A stretch of 60,000 bases of DNA from Prorocentrum cordatum. Lineage: Eukaryota; Sar; Dinophyceae; Prorocentrales; Prorocentraceae. This document shows, one piece after another, positions 12,901-22,699 of the stretch. The stretch lies in assembly GCA_963575745.1 (NCBI GenBank), contig CAUYUJ010015694.1:1-60000 (forward strand), in the 5' to 3' direction. Made by a program: the position numbers and the translations under genes. The stretch's first letter is position 1, and each line of letters opens with the position of its first letter. The notes below the pieces were generated by a model. The model worked only from the letters and a program-made list of their open reading frames with translations. It had not been told where the DNA came from and ran no database searches.

Positions 12901-14086
12901 TTGCGCCGACTTGATGCTGTCAGTGTTGGAGAATGTGCAGTTGCACTTGGACGCCGCGAAAGGTTTCCTGAAAGTGGGAATTCGAGCGCCCTTCGACAAG
13001 TCAGGAGATCTCGAGATTTGCCGAGAGGCGGCGGAACTCTGGGAAGCAGGGGGGCTGCGAGCAAAAGTGGACACCGCAGTCGCGGAGGTGAGGGAAGAAT
13101 GCGAGCAGAAACGTTTGAAATGGTCCTACAATGACGTGCTGCGTCTCATACACGAATACGAGAAACACGACGCCACAGATTCCGTGTTGGAGAAGCTCGG
13201 CGACGAAGCGCTAGGCCAGGAGCCAGGCCATGAGGAGGGCGATGAGGAGGGCGGGGAGGAGGAGGAGGAGGAGGTGCACGAGGAGCACGAGGAGGACGAA
13301 GAGCAAGAGGAGGCCTCGTGGGCCGAGGCTCTTGCGGAACAGTGCGATGCCGCAGTTGCGGCACCTGGGCCTCAAGGATCCTCGGTATCCATGGACTGCG
13401 TGGTCGACGCAGAGGCGGCCGAGCAGGTGGCAGTGGCGACGTCCTTGGCAGAAACGCTCCGCGAGGCGGAAGATATGCTGCGCCAAGTGGGCATGGAGAA
13501 ACTAGCGCAGGATTGCCGACAGCAACGACACAAACAAAAGAAGCGGTTGAGAGAGCTGGCGCGGGAGGACAACGAGGTCCTACGAGCGTTGACTGCCCAG
13601 CGAGACCACGAAGCCGCAGTGGTGGCGAAAAAGCGGCGCCTGGCTCTGGAAGCGAACGACAGGACGAAGGCGTTGCACGATCTCAAGAAGCAGATTCGAG
13701 AGGCCGAGGCCGCCTTGAGGGCAAAGAAGGAGGCCGCAGTTGCGGTGGAAACGGCTTTGGCTAACAAACACGCCCTAGCGCAGTGGAATCCCGAGGAGTT
13801 CAAGATCAAGAAAAACAGGATGGCAGCTCTGGATCGCCTGGCTCGCGGAAAAGGCGTCCTCTCAGACGAGCAGAGGGGGGAGTGGGCATGGTTCAAGACG
13901 CATTGGGACGAGGAGATGTGCAAGCAGCACAAGGAGCAATGGCCGCTCACGTTTGCTGGGTGGCTGCAAAAAGTCGCGAACGACGCGGCGTCTGGGAACC
14001 GTTCGGCGCTGTCGCAGTTCGTGCATTCGGAAACAGTGAGAACCCTGGGAGGGCAAATGGCGCTGGTAATCCCAGCCCTAGCGTGA
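9971..14086 (+). CDS. Gene 5: OTU-like plus DDE-transposase-like protein, 1371 residues
   Basis: One intact frame runs from ATG 9971 to TGA 14086. Residues about 95-200 are Pro/Ala/Glu low complexity. Around residue 404 the sequence VCDGNCGIDLMAMM carries the Asp-Gly-Asn-Cys core of OTU-type cysteine proteases, with Cys407 as the possible nucleophile. From about 650 to 960 the protein resembles DDE-superfamily transposases of the pogo/CENP-B type: a basic helical segment (RPRWWVKWRRSYGLSMKKP), then ILNWDQSPFHHNE (Asp778), ILMADDHSPHKADAV (Asp905/906) and AQPVDTDLNQHVKRRY (Asp941), the last two acids about 35 residues apart. A very acidic run (about 1085-1115) and a long coiled-coil-like Lys/Glu/Arg region follow. 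In-frame 12-bp elements are numerous (for example 10266, 10290, 11085, 11359, 11982, 12110, 12454, 12647, 12881, 13350, 13734). This could be a transposon-derived multicopy gene or a domesticated one; the window does not show which. Confidence 0.85.
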   Translation: MDVPVGRTWYGEEDGEHFEVEWLHYDSGCAPRKTKYGTTGLANILGRSSGVPCPKKIKVHACADFPCLAKWPASQYGLVEPPRFHLRPSAWRPGATPPPAVAAPGGTAVAAPSAPAHIAPATPAELAAPAQEGHAAPAPEAPAEPKPPAAPVPEAPAAAVPPAPPAQVHATPDPPAAQETAIAVEAPEGVEADKDTPLPARLPPARPLPENWSKTQVAFFPCPDPKAAARVAAPVGDALRPRVAAPPLAPEKGVPVEDAPKIQAAVAATVPDRVMALLRQILSENSYIGYSAFMLFALRFGRQPYVWEGENRKDLLDFYMPWAKEKCTEPCAVDGVACVLAAAEDLFGEWTTVELRPVTPENPLHEVRHWVAAVAVGGVCSEGADALNRFYGPLGQWVLGTVCDGNCGIDLMAMMLQKPQNAETRKWLREELYDFGVRRWDEPWLHDMLVVTQELNLEEVRAYRSCGASGPAGPMVLHDSEGEGEPAEAPREASAPRPALMAALEWQTGVQDMGILLAMAEAMPEALQEEQIRAHALASARPKPEVAEQKRRVCPHMLRDRELVCKELEAHARSCGWMGEGVLPRNSIASFCGRFTWPKGMGVVQQRQAVSKWFQNWRTQGGHGTAGVHGRRRARGNQGRPNKAPWLEAALYEWWSHMRYSVDWKAVAKRTAVAEERPKMLARFSQSLLVTKAKQLVADYCVETMKRGGKPMVPQLRPRWWVKWRRSYGLSMKKPNRKYKVPKWLLQSRFETMILNVARVRAAAEELLGYDPHILNWDQSPFHHNESSSASKPTLAVKGGIVPLVEAHDDSRARWTANLTVSSDAEDIRSCGPPPAELMFKGGSVIAEGLAAHARSRGYPSWVSTATSEKGSYRADDVVSFLQRHLRAWPDDPQLRGKWRILMADDHSPHKADAVRRLAWQRGYVLIIHGGGATAVAQPVDTDLNQHVKRRYIALETKALVQQMALGKHVPQLRRSDCADLMLSVLENVQLHLDAAKGFLKVGIRAPFDKSGDLEICREAAELWEAGGLRAKVDTAVAEVREECEQKRLKWSYNDVLRLIHEYEKHDATDSVLEKLGDEALGQEPGHEEGDEEGGEEEEEEVHEEHEEDEEQEEASWAEALAEQCDAAVAAPGPQGSSVSMDCVVDAEAAEQVAVATSLAETLREAEDMLRQVGMEKLAQDCRQQRHKQKKRLRELAREDNEVLRALTAQRDHEAAVVAKKRRLALEANDRTKALHDLKKQIREAEAALRAKKEAAVAVETALANKHALAQWNPEEFKIKKNRMAALDRLARGKGVLSDEQRGEWAWFKTHWDEEMCKQHKEQWPLTFAGWLQKVANDAASGNRSALSQFVHSETVRTLGGQMALVIPALA

Positions 14087-14413
14087 TGCAGGCCGCAGTT
14101 GCGGACCCACAGGAAGTCCAGAGGGAAGTTGTTTTTCCAAGCGGCTCCCGCGCGGGCAGGAGATGAGGCAAAACCGCAGTTGCGGTCTTCCTGCTGCTGT
14201 GAAAATAATCCTTTCACAGTCCCTTGCAATCGTCGCCCTCCTTCTGCTTCTCCGCCAGTCCATTTGTTGTTCTTTCGGTTCCTTTGAGTCCTCGCCCTCC
14301 TTCTGCCACTCCTCGAATCCTCTTTGTCTCCTCCCTCCATCCGACCCCATGCCCATTCACGATCCATTTCCGTAGCCACCGTGGCTCGAGGTGGCGCACG
14401 CGAAGACGCAAGC
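14087..14413 (+). other. Intergenic / UTR stretch between genes 5 and 6
   Basis: The 12-bp element lies at 14093 and 14174, the first seven bases after the gene 5 stop. From 14220 to 14345 the DNA is CT-rich (CCTCCTTCTGC, TCTCCTCCCTCC). A spliced-leader-like sequence follows at 14369-14390, then ATG 14414. Confidence 0.6.
14369..14390 (+). other. Spliced-leader relic upstream of gene 6
   Basis: The 22 bases read TCCGTAGCCA, then CCGT, then GGCTCGAG. Against the dinoflagellate spliced leader (CCGTAGCC ... GGCTCAAG), 18 of 22 positions match, with CCGTAGCCA and GGCTC intact. It follows a CT-rich tract and precedes ATG 14414 by 23 bases. Relics of this kind are known in dinoflagellate genes and are explained by reinsertion of trans-spliced mRNA as cDNA. 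Confidence 0.65.
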
Positions 14414-16401
14414 ATGTGGCCGCCCGCGCGCCCGAGCGCATCCTCAGGGAGTATGGACCGTGGACCTCGATTCGCCAGAACGGTGTTCATCCACAACGCT
14501 GAGGAGGAGGAGGGAGGCAAAGACGAGGAAGCCGCAGTTGCGGATGATGACGACGACCAGCGGACGCAAGATGGCGACAGCACCGTCGCGTCCTCGGCTG
14601 CCTCCGCTGACGAGGCTGAGTCCCGGGGAGGTGCGGGAGCCGCAGTTGCGGCAGCACATGACTCCTACATGCCGAGAGTGTTGTCGTCGCGGAGACCCTG
14701 GAAACGGGTGCCCATCATCGAGACAAGCAATCTGTCGGAAAAACAAAGAGCTCTTGTCGACGCATGGGAGGAGAAAACGGAGTTCGAAGCGGGACGGGTC
14801 GGCTTCTACGTGGCCAACTTCGGAGGGACTGCAGCTAGACCCACGCAACGCGCGGACGAGTGGGCGCAGCTCCGCGCGAACCCTGCCCAGATCATCGCCC
14901 TCTGCGAGTGCGACGACGAGACCTGCGCGGTACTCAGTGGGGAGCACGACGCGAGGGACAGTGCAGCCGCAGTTGCGGACGATAGGTTTCGGAGTCGGAC
15001 TCAATACAACTACCTGTGCGTTAAGGGCGGCGAGCCATCAGGGACCCTCCTTGTTGGCATGAGGGACCGCAGTGGCGGCCACATTAAACACGTAGACTTT
15101 GCGAGACTCTTCCACAAGCAGGAGAAGTCCAAAACGAAGAAGAAGAAGAAGAAACCGTCCGCAGTTGCGGAGGCTCCTGCGCCAAAGCTGCACAACAAGT
15201 ACTCCAGGGCGATGGTGGTGCGCGTCCACCTGGACCAGGCCGTGCCCCATTTGGGGGGCTCCTTCAACGTCATTGCGGTGCACGTCCACCACAGCTTGGC
15301 CAACCAAGACTGGGGCGTCACGAAGCTCCATGAGTTCTACAACTGGTTCGTCGCCTACGTCAGGGAATGGGACGTGAAGGTCTGCATGGGGGACTTCAAC
15401 ATGTGCATGTTCCAGCTTGTGTCCTGGTGCCGCAATTGCGGCCTGACTGTGGACGTCGCCGCGTGGACCCCCTGGAAGACAGCAGGCGGCCAGCCCAGGG
15501 CAGACAGCATGGCGATTTTGTTCTTAAACTGTCCTGGGCAGTACAAGCTTCACCATGGCCTGAGTGTTCTGCACGACCGTGAGGGCGGATTCTTGACGAC
15601 CCAGCATGATCCGTCTTTCCCTGTCTTCGACTACACGACTGGCCCTGGGAAGATGCTTCAGACTTACGTGCCCAAGGCTGAGCCCGTTGAAAACAAGATG
15701 CGCGCCTTCCTGACGCCATCTGGCGAATCCTTGACCGCAGTTGCGGAGTTCGAGCAAAGGATGGCGCGCAGGGAACGCGACGATGGGGTGCGCCATCCCT
15801 TCAGAGTGAAGCAGGGCAACCTCGACGACAAGATATGGCATGGCGCCTTCGGCAGGGCGAGGCACGGAGCGCACTTCCCTCTGGTGTCTTTCACGCACAA
15901 TACGTGCCGCAGGTCACCTGAAAGACTCGCCGCGAGGTTGGAACGCAGGAAGGGCGGCAGGAAGGGCGGCAAGAAGGGCGGCAAGAAGGGCAGCTACGCG
16001 GACACCGCAGTTGCGGGGAAGGGCGTCCGACCCAGATGGGAACCGCAGTTGCGGGGAGAGACGCTGGGGCTGAGCGAGCTGGGAACACGCCACCGCCGCA
16101 AGCTGCCAACGGCGACGATGCGACCCCTTCTTGTGCCGCAGTGGCGGCTGGGTCCTGGGACGCCAGCGGCAGCGGCGCATGGGAGGCGCGCAGTCCCGCC
16201 ACGAGATGGCAGGGCTGGTCCTGGCGGGACTGGAGCTCGAGCGAATGGGGCGCTGATGGCGCGCAGTGGTGGCCCTCTGATCATGCCGCAGTTGCGGACA
16301 ATGCCCCTGAGGGCTCGCCTCCTCAGCGTGAAGGCGAGTGGGGCTCGAGCGGGCGACCTGCCGAGCGCCCTCCGTGGAGCTTCGAGGCGCAGCGTTGGTG
16401 A
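14414..16401 (+). CDS. Gene 6: EEP-superfamily (endonuclease/exonuclease/phosphatase-like) protein with Gly/Trp tail
   Basis: I chose ATG 14414 because it follows the spliced-leader relic; the frame is open upstream only through UTR-like DNA. Residues about 130-495 form an EEP domain: GFYVANFGG (Asn135), IIALCECDDE (Glu165, metal-binding position), the signature CMGDFNM (Asp327, Asn329) and a C-terminal HFPLVSF (His487) where the family has its last catalytic His. EEP enzymes cleave phosphodiester bonds in nucleic acids or lipids; LINE endonucleases belong here too, but no reverse transcriptase follows. After a Lys/Gly run (KGGRKGGKKGG) the coding frame shifts near 16016-16036, and the better frame gives a Trp/Gly/Ser-rich tail (TRWQGWSWRDW) ending at TGA 16399-16401. 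In-frame 12-bp elements lie at 14532, 14640, 14967, 15067, 15159, 15430, 15735, 16005 and 16043, and in the tail at 16136 and 16286. Confidence 0.8.
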
Positions 16402-16619
16402 TGGCCGCAGTTGCGGGCAAGTGGAGCATGATGTTGATTGCCGCAGTTGCGGACCGTGTACGCTGGAAAAATCATCATCATCATCAATCATAATCATCAT
16501 CATATCATCATATCATACGTTCAAAGCAGTGCCGGGGCACTGCTTTGAACGCGTTCAAAGCAGTGCCGGGGCACTGCATTCGATCGTCGCCTCGTCGCCG
16601 TTATAAGGGTTTATTATTC
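16402..16619 (+). other. 3' region of gene 6 with 12-bp elements, (CAT)n and two palindromes
   Basis: 12-bp elements lie at 16405 (four bases after the stop) and 16441. A short ATCATCATC run follows. Then come two copies of the 30-bp palindrome with arm TTCAAAGCAGTGCC: 16520-16549, intact, and 16554-16583, damaged at its right end, joined by CGCG. The dense occurrence of the 12-bp element ends here. Confidence 0.75.
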
Positions 16620-16995
16620 AATTTCTATTTCTATTACTATTAATCAGACTTATTTTACTTTCTATTTTATCTTTATTTTTTCTTTTATTTTTATTTTATC
16701 ATATTTTATTTTTTTTTTTATTTTTTTTTTCTTTTTTATTGGCTTATATTTTCTTGTATCTTTGATTTATTTATATTTATTTATATATTTATATTATTCC
16801 GGTATATCATCTTCTTTATTATAGTTATTTCTTGTTATGTTTATATGTTTGATTTTATTATTTTATTTTTTGATTTTCCTTTTGTTTTTTTTCTTTATTA
16901 TTATTCTTTATTTTGTTTTTTTTTCTTTTATTTTTTCTTTATTTTTTTTATTTGCTTTTCTAATTTTATTGGTAGTCTATATTCTATTTCTTATT
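16590..16995 (+). repeat. T/A-rich low-complexity stretch
   Basis: About 400 bases of TTTATTTTA-type sequence contrast sharply with the GC-rich flanks. The short open frames (poly-Phe/Ile/Leu) are compositional. It separates the gene block from the repeat mosaic. Confidence 0.8.
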
Positions 16996-17177
16996 GGATT
17001 ACGCCCAGAGGGTTGCTGGGACTATGCGCGCGCATTCCCTTTTTGATCAAAAACCAATAGTTGCCAACAGCCATTTTCAAAAGAATGGGACACAGTCCAC
17101 GCGCCCGCGTCGTCGCGCGCGCATGCAAAAATCAAACAAAAACCGCAAGTTTAACAGGGACTCCCAACATCTTCGGC

Positions 17178-18930
17178 ACTGAAAGCATTTTTCCCCGACC
17201 ATCCTGTGGTTTGGGTCCTCGTGTTGAAGAGGTTGCCCCCATTCCTTCCTCCCCCATCCTCCCTCCCCCCACCATCATCATCGTCGTCGTTGTCATCGTC
17301 GACATCACCATCGTCATCATCACCATCATCGCCATCAGCCCCAGCGCACGCCTCACATGTGACGTGGTCCCATAGGGAGTTCCACCGAAAGCCCCAGTGG
17401 TTGTGTCCACACGCGACCGCGCCACCCGTTTCGGCACACCCGTCACACACACTTCGTGGCCCCATTGGGAGTTCCACCGAACCCAGGTGGCGGTGTCCAC
17501 ATGCGCCCGCGCCATCCATATCAGCACACCCCTCACTCGTTTCATGGCCCTATATGGAGTTCCACCGAAGGCCCCAATGGCAGTGCCCCGCGCCACCTAT
17601 TTGGGCACACCCTTCAGACGTCCCGTGGCCCATAAGGAGCCCCACCGAAGGCTCCAGCGGCAGCGTCCACATGCGTCCGCGCCACCCATTTCAGCGCACC
17701 CCTCACACGCTGCGTGGCCCCAGTGGCGGTGTCCACATGCGTCCGCGCCACCTGTGTCGGCACACCCTTCACATGTCTCGTGGCCTCATAGGGAAATCCA
17801 CCGAACCCAAGTGGCAGTGACCTCATGCGTCCGCGCCACCCATTTCGGCTCACCCCTCACTCGCGTCGTGGCCATGAGGAGCTCCACCGAACGCCCCAGT
17901 GGCGGTGTTCACATGCTTCCGCGCCACCCATGTCGGCGCACCCCTCGCACGTTTCGTGGCCCCACTGGGAGTTCCACTGAAGGCCTCAATGACGGCGTCC
18001 ACATGCGCCCGCGCCACTCATTTCGGCACACTTCTCAGACGATTCGTGGCCCCAATGGGAGCCCCACCGAAGGCCCCAGCGGCGGTGTCCACATACGTCC
18101 GCGCCACCCATGTCGGAACACCCCTCACACGTGACGTGGTCCCATAGGGAACTCCACCGAAAGCCCCAGTGGCAGCGTCCGCATGCGCCCGCGCCACCCA
18201 CGCCAGCACACCCCTCACACGCTTCGGGGCCCCATACGGAGCTCGACCGAGGGACCCAGTGGCGGTGTCTGCATGCGACCGCGCCACCCACTTCGGCACA
18301 CCTTTCACACGCTGCGTGGCCCCATCGGGAGCTGCACCTAATGCCCCAGTGGCAGTGTCCACACGCGCGCGCGCGCCACCCATGTCGGCACACCCCTCAC
18401 ACGCTTCGGGGCCCCGTAAGGAGTTCCATCGAAGGCCCCATGGGCGGCGTCCACATGGGCACGCGCCACCCATTTCAGCGTACCCGTCACACGCGTCTTG
18501 GTTCCATTGGGAGCTCCACCGAAGGCCCCAGTGGTTGTGTGTCCGCGCCACCTAATTCGGTACACCTCTCCTACGCATCGTGGCCCCATAGGAAGCTCCA
18601 CCGAAGGCCACAGCGGCGGTGTCCACATGCATCCGCGCCACCCATGTCAGCGCACCCGTCACACGCTTCGTGGCCCCATAAGGAGCCTCACCAAAAGCCC
18701 CAGCGGCGGTGTCCACATACGTCCGCGCCACCCATGTCGGAACACCCGTCACACGTGTCGCGGCCTTGTAGGGAGCTCCACCGAAGGCCCCGATGGCGGC
18801 GTCCACATGCGCCCGCGCCACTCATTTCGGCACACCCATCACACGGTTCGTAGCCCCATAGGAATCGCCACCGAATCAGATATGTTCAATTTCGGTATCC
18901 ACAATTGCAGATGGTCCGGTCTTTCACCCG
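17178..18930 (-). repeat. Composite tandem-repeat element, copy 1 (reverse orientation)
   Basis: From 17340 to 18880 a unit of roughly 90-100 bases is repeated many times; it contains GTGTCCACATGCG, CGCGCCACCCAT and GTGGCCCCATAGG. On the - strand the array begins near 18930 with ACCATCTGCAATTGTGGATA and ends at 17178 with a GA/CT-rich stretch and CCACAGGATGG. Copy 2 shares both ends. All long frames through it are repeat-encoded. Confidence 0.8.
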
Positions 18931-18961
18931 GATACTTTACACATGCATTTAAAACAAAAAA

Positions 18962-20588
18962 TTGGCGAGGGATCCAACCATATGCAGTTGTGAGTACCGC
19001 AGTTGTGGGTAGCGTCGTCGATGAAGCTGCCTATGGGCCACGAAACGCGGTACTAGTCGGGGGAGACGCATGCGAATTTTGCCACTGAGGCCTTCGGTGA
19101 AGCTCCCCATGTGGCCACGAAGCGCTTTACTGGATGGGGTGGACGCAGGAGAACTTGTTCACTGGAGCCTTATGTGGAGCTCCTTTCGGGGCCCGGAAAC
19201 GCTGCATTGGATGTAGGGAAACGCACGCTGGCGGCGCCATTGAGGCTTTCAGTGGAATTCCCCATGGAGCCACGAAGCGCTGTACTGGGCGGGGGAAACG
19301 CATGTGAGCGGTTCACTAGGGCCTTTCAGCAGGGCTCTTATGAGGCCACGCAACGTTGTATTGGGTGGGGGAAACGCATGTGGACTTTGTTATTGGGGCC
19401 TTCGGTGGAGCTCCCTAAGGGGCCACGAAACGCTGTACCGCATGTGGACGCTGCCATTCAGGCCTCCAGTGGAATTCGCTACGGGCGCACGAAGTGCTGT
19501 GCTGGTTGGGTAACAGCGCGCGTGAACTGATACATTGGGGCCTTTGGTGGAGCTCCTTCCGGGGTCCAAAAACGCTGCAGTGGATGTGCGGAAACGCATG
19601 TTGACGGCGCCATTGAGGCCTTCAGTGGAACTCCTTCTGGAGCCACGAAGCGCTGTATTGGGTGGGGGAAACGCATGTGAACGGTTCACAAAGGCCTTCG
19701 GTGAAGCTCCTTATGGGACCACGAAACGTTGTACTGGGTGGGGGAAACGCATGTGGACTTTGCTAGTGGGGCCTTCGATGGAGCTCCCTATGGGGCCACG
19801 AAATGTTGTACCGCATGTGGACGCTGCCACTCAGGCCTCAAGTGGAGTTCCCCGGAGGCGCGCGAAGCGCTGTGGTGGGTTGGTGACAACGAATGTGAAC
19901 GGGTACATTGGGGCCTTCGGTGGAGCTCCCTATGGGCCCACGAAACGTTGTGTTGGGAAGGGGAGACGCATGTGGACACCCGCTGCGGCCTTAGGTGGAG
20001 CTCCCTATGGGGCCACGAAACGCCGTGCTGGGTGGGGGAGACGCATGTGGACACTGCCACTGGGGCTTTAGGTGGAGCTCCTTATGGGGCCACGAAGCGT
20101 TGTCCTGGGCAGGGGAAACGCATGTGAATACCTCCACTGGGGTCTTAGATGGAGCTCGCTATGGAGCCATGTAAAATTGTGCTGAGTGGGGGGAACGCAT
20201 GTGGACACCACCACTGGGGCCTTAGGTGGAGCTCCCCATGGGCCCACGAAACGTTGTGCTGGGAAGGGGAGACGCATGTGGACACCGCCGCTGCGGCCTT
20301 AGGTGGAGCTCCCTATGGGGCCGCGAAACGCTGTGCTGGGTGGGGGGGACGCATGTGGACACCGCCACTGGGCGCTTAGGTGGAGCTCCTTATGGGGCCA
20401 CGGAACGCAGTGTTGGGTGATGATAATGAGAACGACGACGAGGACATGCGGAGGGCAGAGGCAGGGATGGGAGGAGGGAGGAGACCGAGGAGGAGGAGGA
20501 GAGGAGAGGAGAGGAGATGCGGGGCGCTGTCTCTTCAAAACGGAGACCCAGCACCACAGGATGGCTGGGGAAAAAAACGCTAAGGTGA
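18962..20588 (+). repeat. Composite tandem-repeat element, copy 2
   Basis: The left end is GAGGGATCCAACCATATGCA, followed by TACCGCAGTTGTGGGTA. The array unit of about 80-95 bases (CATGTGGAC, GCCTTCGGTGGAGCTCCCT, GGGGCCACGAAACGCTG) runs to 20420. It ends in a GA-rich stretch and ACCACAGGATGGCTGGGGAA. Ends and array match copy 1 in reverse complement, so the two copies stand head to head. Confidence 0.8.
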
Positions 20589-21340
20589 GATGGCCGTGCT
20601 CCCACCCCCTGTCCCGGCACGCTTTCACTAGCCGACCTCTTCCTCGGCCCGCCTCTTCATTTTTGTTGCTAGTAGGGTGCTTTACTGGGGTAGCTCAGGC
20701 CTCCTGAGAGGCCTTCTTGGCGCGGTTGGATCAGTTTCCAGGCTCTGGCCTCACACCCCAGCTGTGCGCCTGTCCGCCTTCCGCCTTGGGTCTTTCATCC
20801 CCTGCCCCATCTCATTCACCCCATCAGAGCTGCGCGGGCGAACGTTTGGGGGCCTTGGTGGGTTGGAAGCTCATGTGGACCAGGCGCCACCGCGGGGACC
20901 GCGGGGACAGTGTTGGTGTACAGGGCCGGGTGTTCACGGCAGCCCCGAGAGAGCTGGTGGGGGCACCTAACGCGCGACCAGCTGGTGAAGGAGAAGGAGG
21001 AGGAGGAGGAGGAGGAGGAAGCCGAGGCACTGGCACGCCCGAGATGGGAGCGGCGGAAAAGCGCACGACGCCCAACAGTAAATAACGCTCAAAATTGGCA
21101 TTGGCCGCACGTGTACCGGTTGAAGAAGAAAGAAGGCGGAGCAGCAAAAAGACGAGGAAGGCAAGGGGGACGAGGAGGAGGAAGACGAGGGGGCGAGGAG
21201 GAGGACGAGAAGGAGGAGGAGGAGGACGAGAAGGAGGAGGAGGAGGAGGACGGGGAGGAGGACGGGGAGGAGGACGGGGCGGAGGACGAGGTCGACGACG
21301 ATTCCGCCTAGGGCCCTCTGGCCACCGAGGCCGGGGAGTC
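20589..21340 (+). other. No gene seen; includes a purine-rich tract
   Basis: The stretch 20590-20980 shows no convincing coding frame. From about 20985 to 21300 the + strand is purine-rich (GAGGAGGAC units), giving poly-Glu or poly-Arg frames that I regard as compositional. Confidence 0.5.
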
Positions 21341-21599
21341 CCAAGGGCGCCATATTTTTCTCGGCCTGGCGCCCGCAGGCGCGGCGTTGGTGGCCGCCGA
21401 CCAGCGCTCCCCCCCCAAGCCTCCTCAGGGGCAGCGGCAGGGGCAGCAGCAGGGAGAGGGCAGCGAGGCGGAGGGAGCGGGAGAGGGCAGCGCCGACGGC
21501 CAGTCGTGCAGCGAAGGAGCAGGAGCACGGGCCACCAGTGGGCACGAGGCCCTCAAAATCAGACGAGCTTCTTGCCCGTCTTGGGGTGTTTAACAGCTC

Positions 21600-22100
21600 T
21601 GAGGAGGGAGATCGGAGGAAGAGGTTGCCGATGCAGCTACCCTTGCCTCGTTTTGGCCCTCTTGGCTCTGGGGCCTCTTTGGAGGCCATCGTCGGCACGG
21701 CTGGGTCGGCCTCGAAATTCTGGTCGAAATGCACCCCGGAAGAGGTCTGGGGAGCAGCGGCTTCGGTATTTGTTTGTTCGGCGACGAGGCGGGGCATGTG
21801 AGGGGAGGTGGTAGGCTTCGGGCTGTGCACAGACAGCGCCCCCAGGTAGTCCCAGCTGGCCTCATCGGGGTACCGATGCAGCCACCCTTGCCTCGTTTGC
21901 GCCTTCGTGGGCGTTCCTTGGAGGCCCTCGTCGCCGCGGCTGGGTTGGCCTCGACATTCTAGTTAGAACGAGGTCCGGGGAGGAACGACATCGGTATCTT
22001 TTGGGCGACGAGGTGGGGGATTGGAGGGAAGGTGGTAAGGCTGGGGGTTGCACATAGACAACCCCCCGAGGTAGGCCCAGCTGGCCTCAGCAGGCCCCCC
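21600..22100 (+). repeat. Dispersed repeat family D, two tandem copies
   Basis: Two related copies (about 21610-21862 and 21866-22100) share GATGCAGC-ACCCTTGCCTCGTTT, CTTGGAGGCC-TCGTCG and GTAG-CCCAGCTGGCCTCA. A reverse-complement copy lies at 38335-38590 and a fragment near 47450-47520. No protein is encoded. Confidence 0.65.
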
Positions 22101-22299
22101 TCGTCGTCACAGCTGGCCTCAGCATGACCTCCGAGTAGTCTGGGGCGGTCTCAATGAGGCGTTGTCCCTGGTGCGCTCCACGCCCTAGAGTTGAGGTGTC
22201 TCGACCGCCCTGGACTAGTCCGTGGGCCTGTTGAGGCCAGCTGGGACTACTTATCTGGGGGGGCTGTCTATGCGCAACCCGAAGACTTGCCAGGGCGAG

Positions 22300-22600
22300 T
22301 CGGTTCAGGGGGGACGACGGGTTCGAGGTTCGAGGTTCTCGGGCGTTTTCGTCGGTCCTCGGCAGTTTCCCAGACTCGGGATGCATTCCAGCGAATTCGC
22401 CTCGCCGAGGGCATTCTCGGGGTGCTCGGATCGTCCAGAACGTCCGCCCAGGGCCCGCGTTGTGACCCGAGAGCCACCAGGGGACCAGACTGCGGGGAGG
22501 ATTCATCGCCCCCCAATCCTTCATATCGCCGCTTGGGCCACGATAGCCCACCCCGCCCAGAAGCGTGCGGAGTCGGTATCAGACAACGAAGGGGGGGGGG
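22300..22600 (+). repeat. Dispersed repeat family E, copy 1
   Basis: This block holds GGTTCGAGGTTCTCGGGCGT, GCCTCGCCGAGGGC and TGTGACCCGAGAGCC. Related copies occur near 30525-30860, 52945-53110 and 53860-53960. It often adjoins a motif of ATCGCCGATAGGGGCCCG type (22500, 25825, 26910, 30745, 34255, 59350). It is non-coding as far as I can see. Confidence 0.55.
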
Positions 22601-22699
22601 TTGGCTCAGGGGTGGGGGAGTCCTCTCCTCCTCTGCCTCCTCCCCCTGGCGGCGGAACTTTTTGGGGCGCCTAGGCGGCATCAGCGTGTAGAGCCCGTG

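Noticed and set aside
13372-14583. 403-residue - strand frame opposite gene 5
   Set aside because: It is a shadow of the GC-rich coding strand, which has an intact recognised protein; the antisense product is Ser/Arg-rich without a domain.
17206-18853. Several 180-250-residue frames with PHASAPPMSAHPSH repeats
   Set aside because: They are encoded by the tandem repeat unit and appear on both strands and in several phases.
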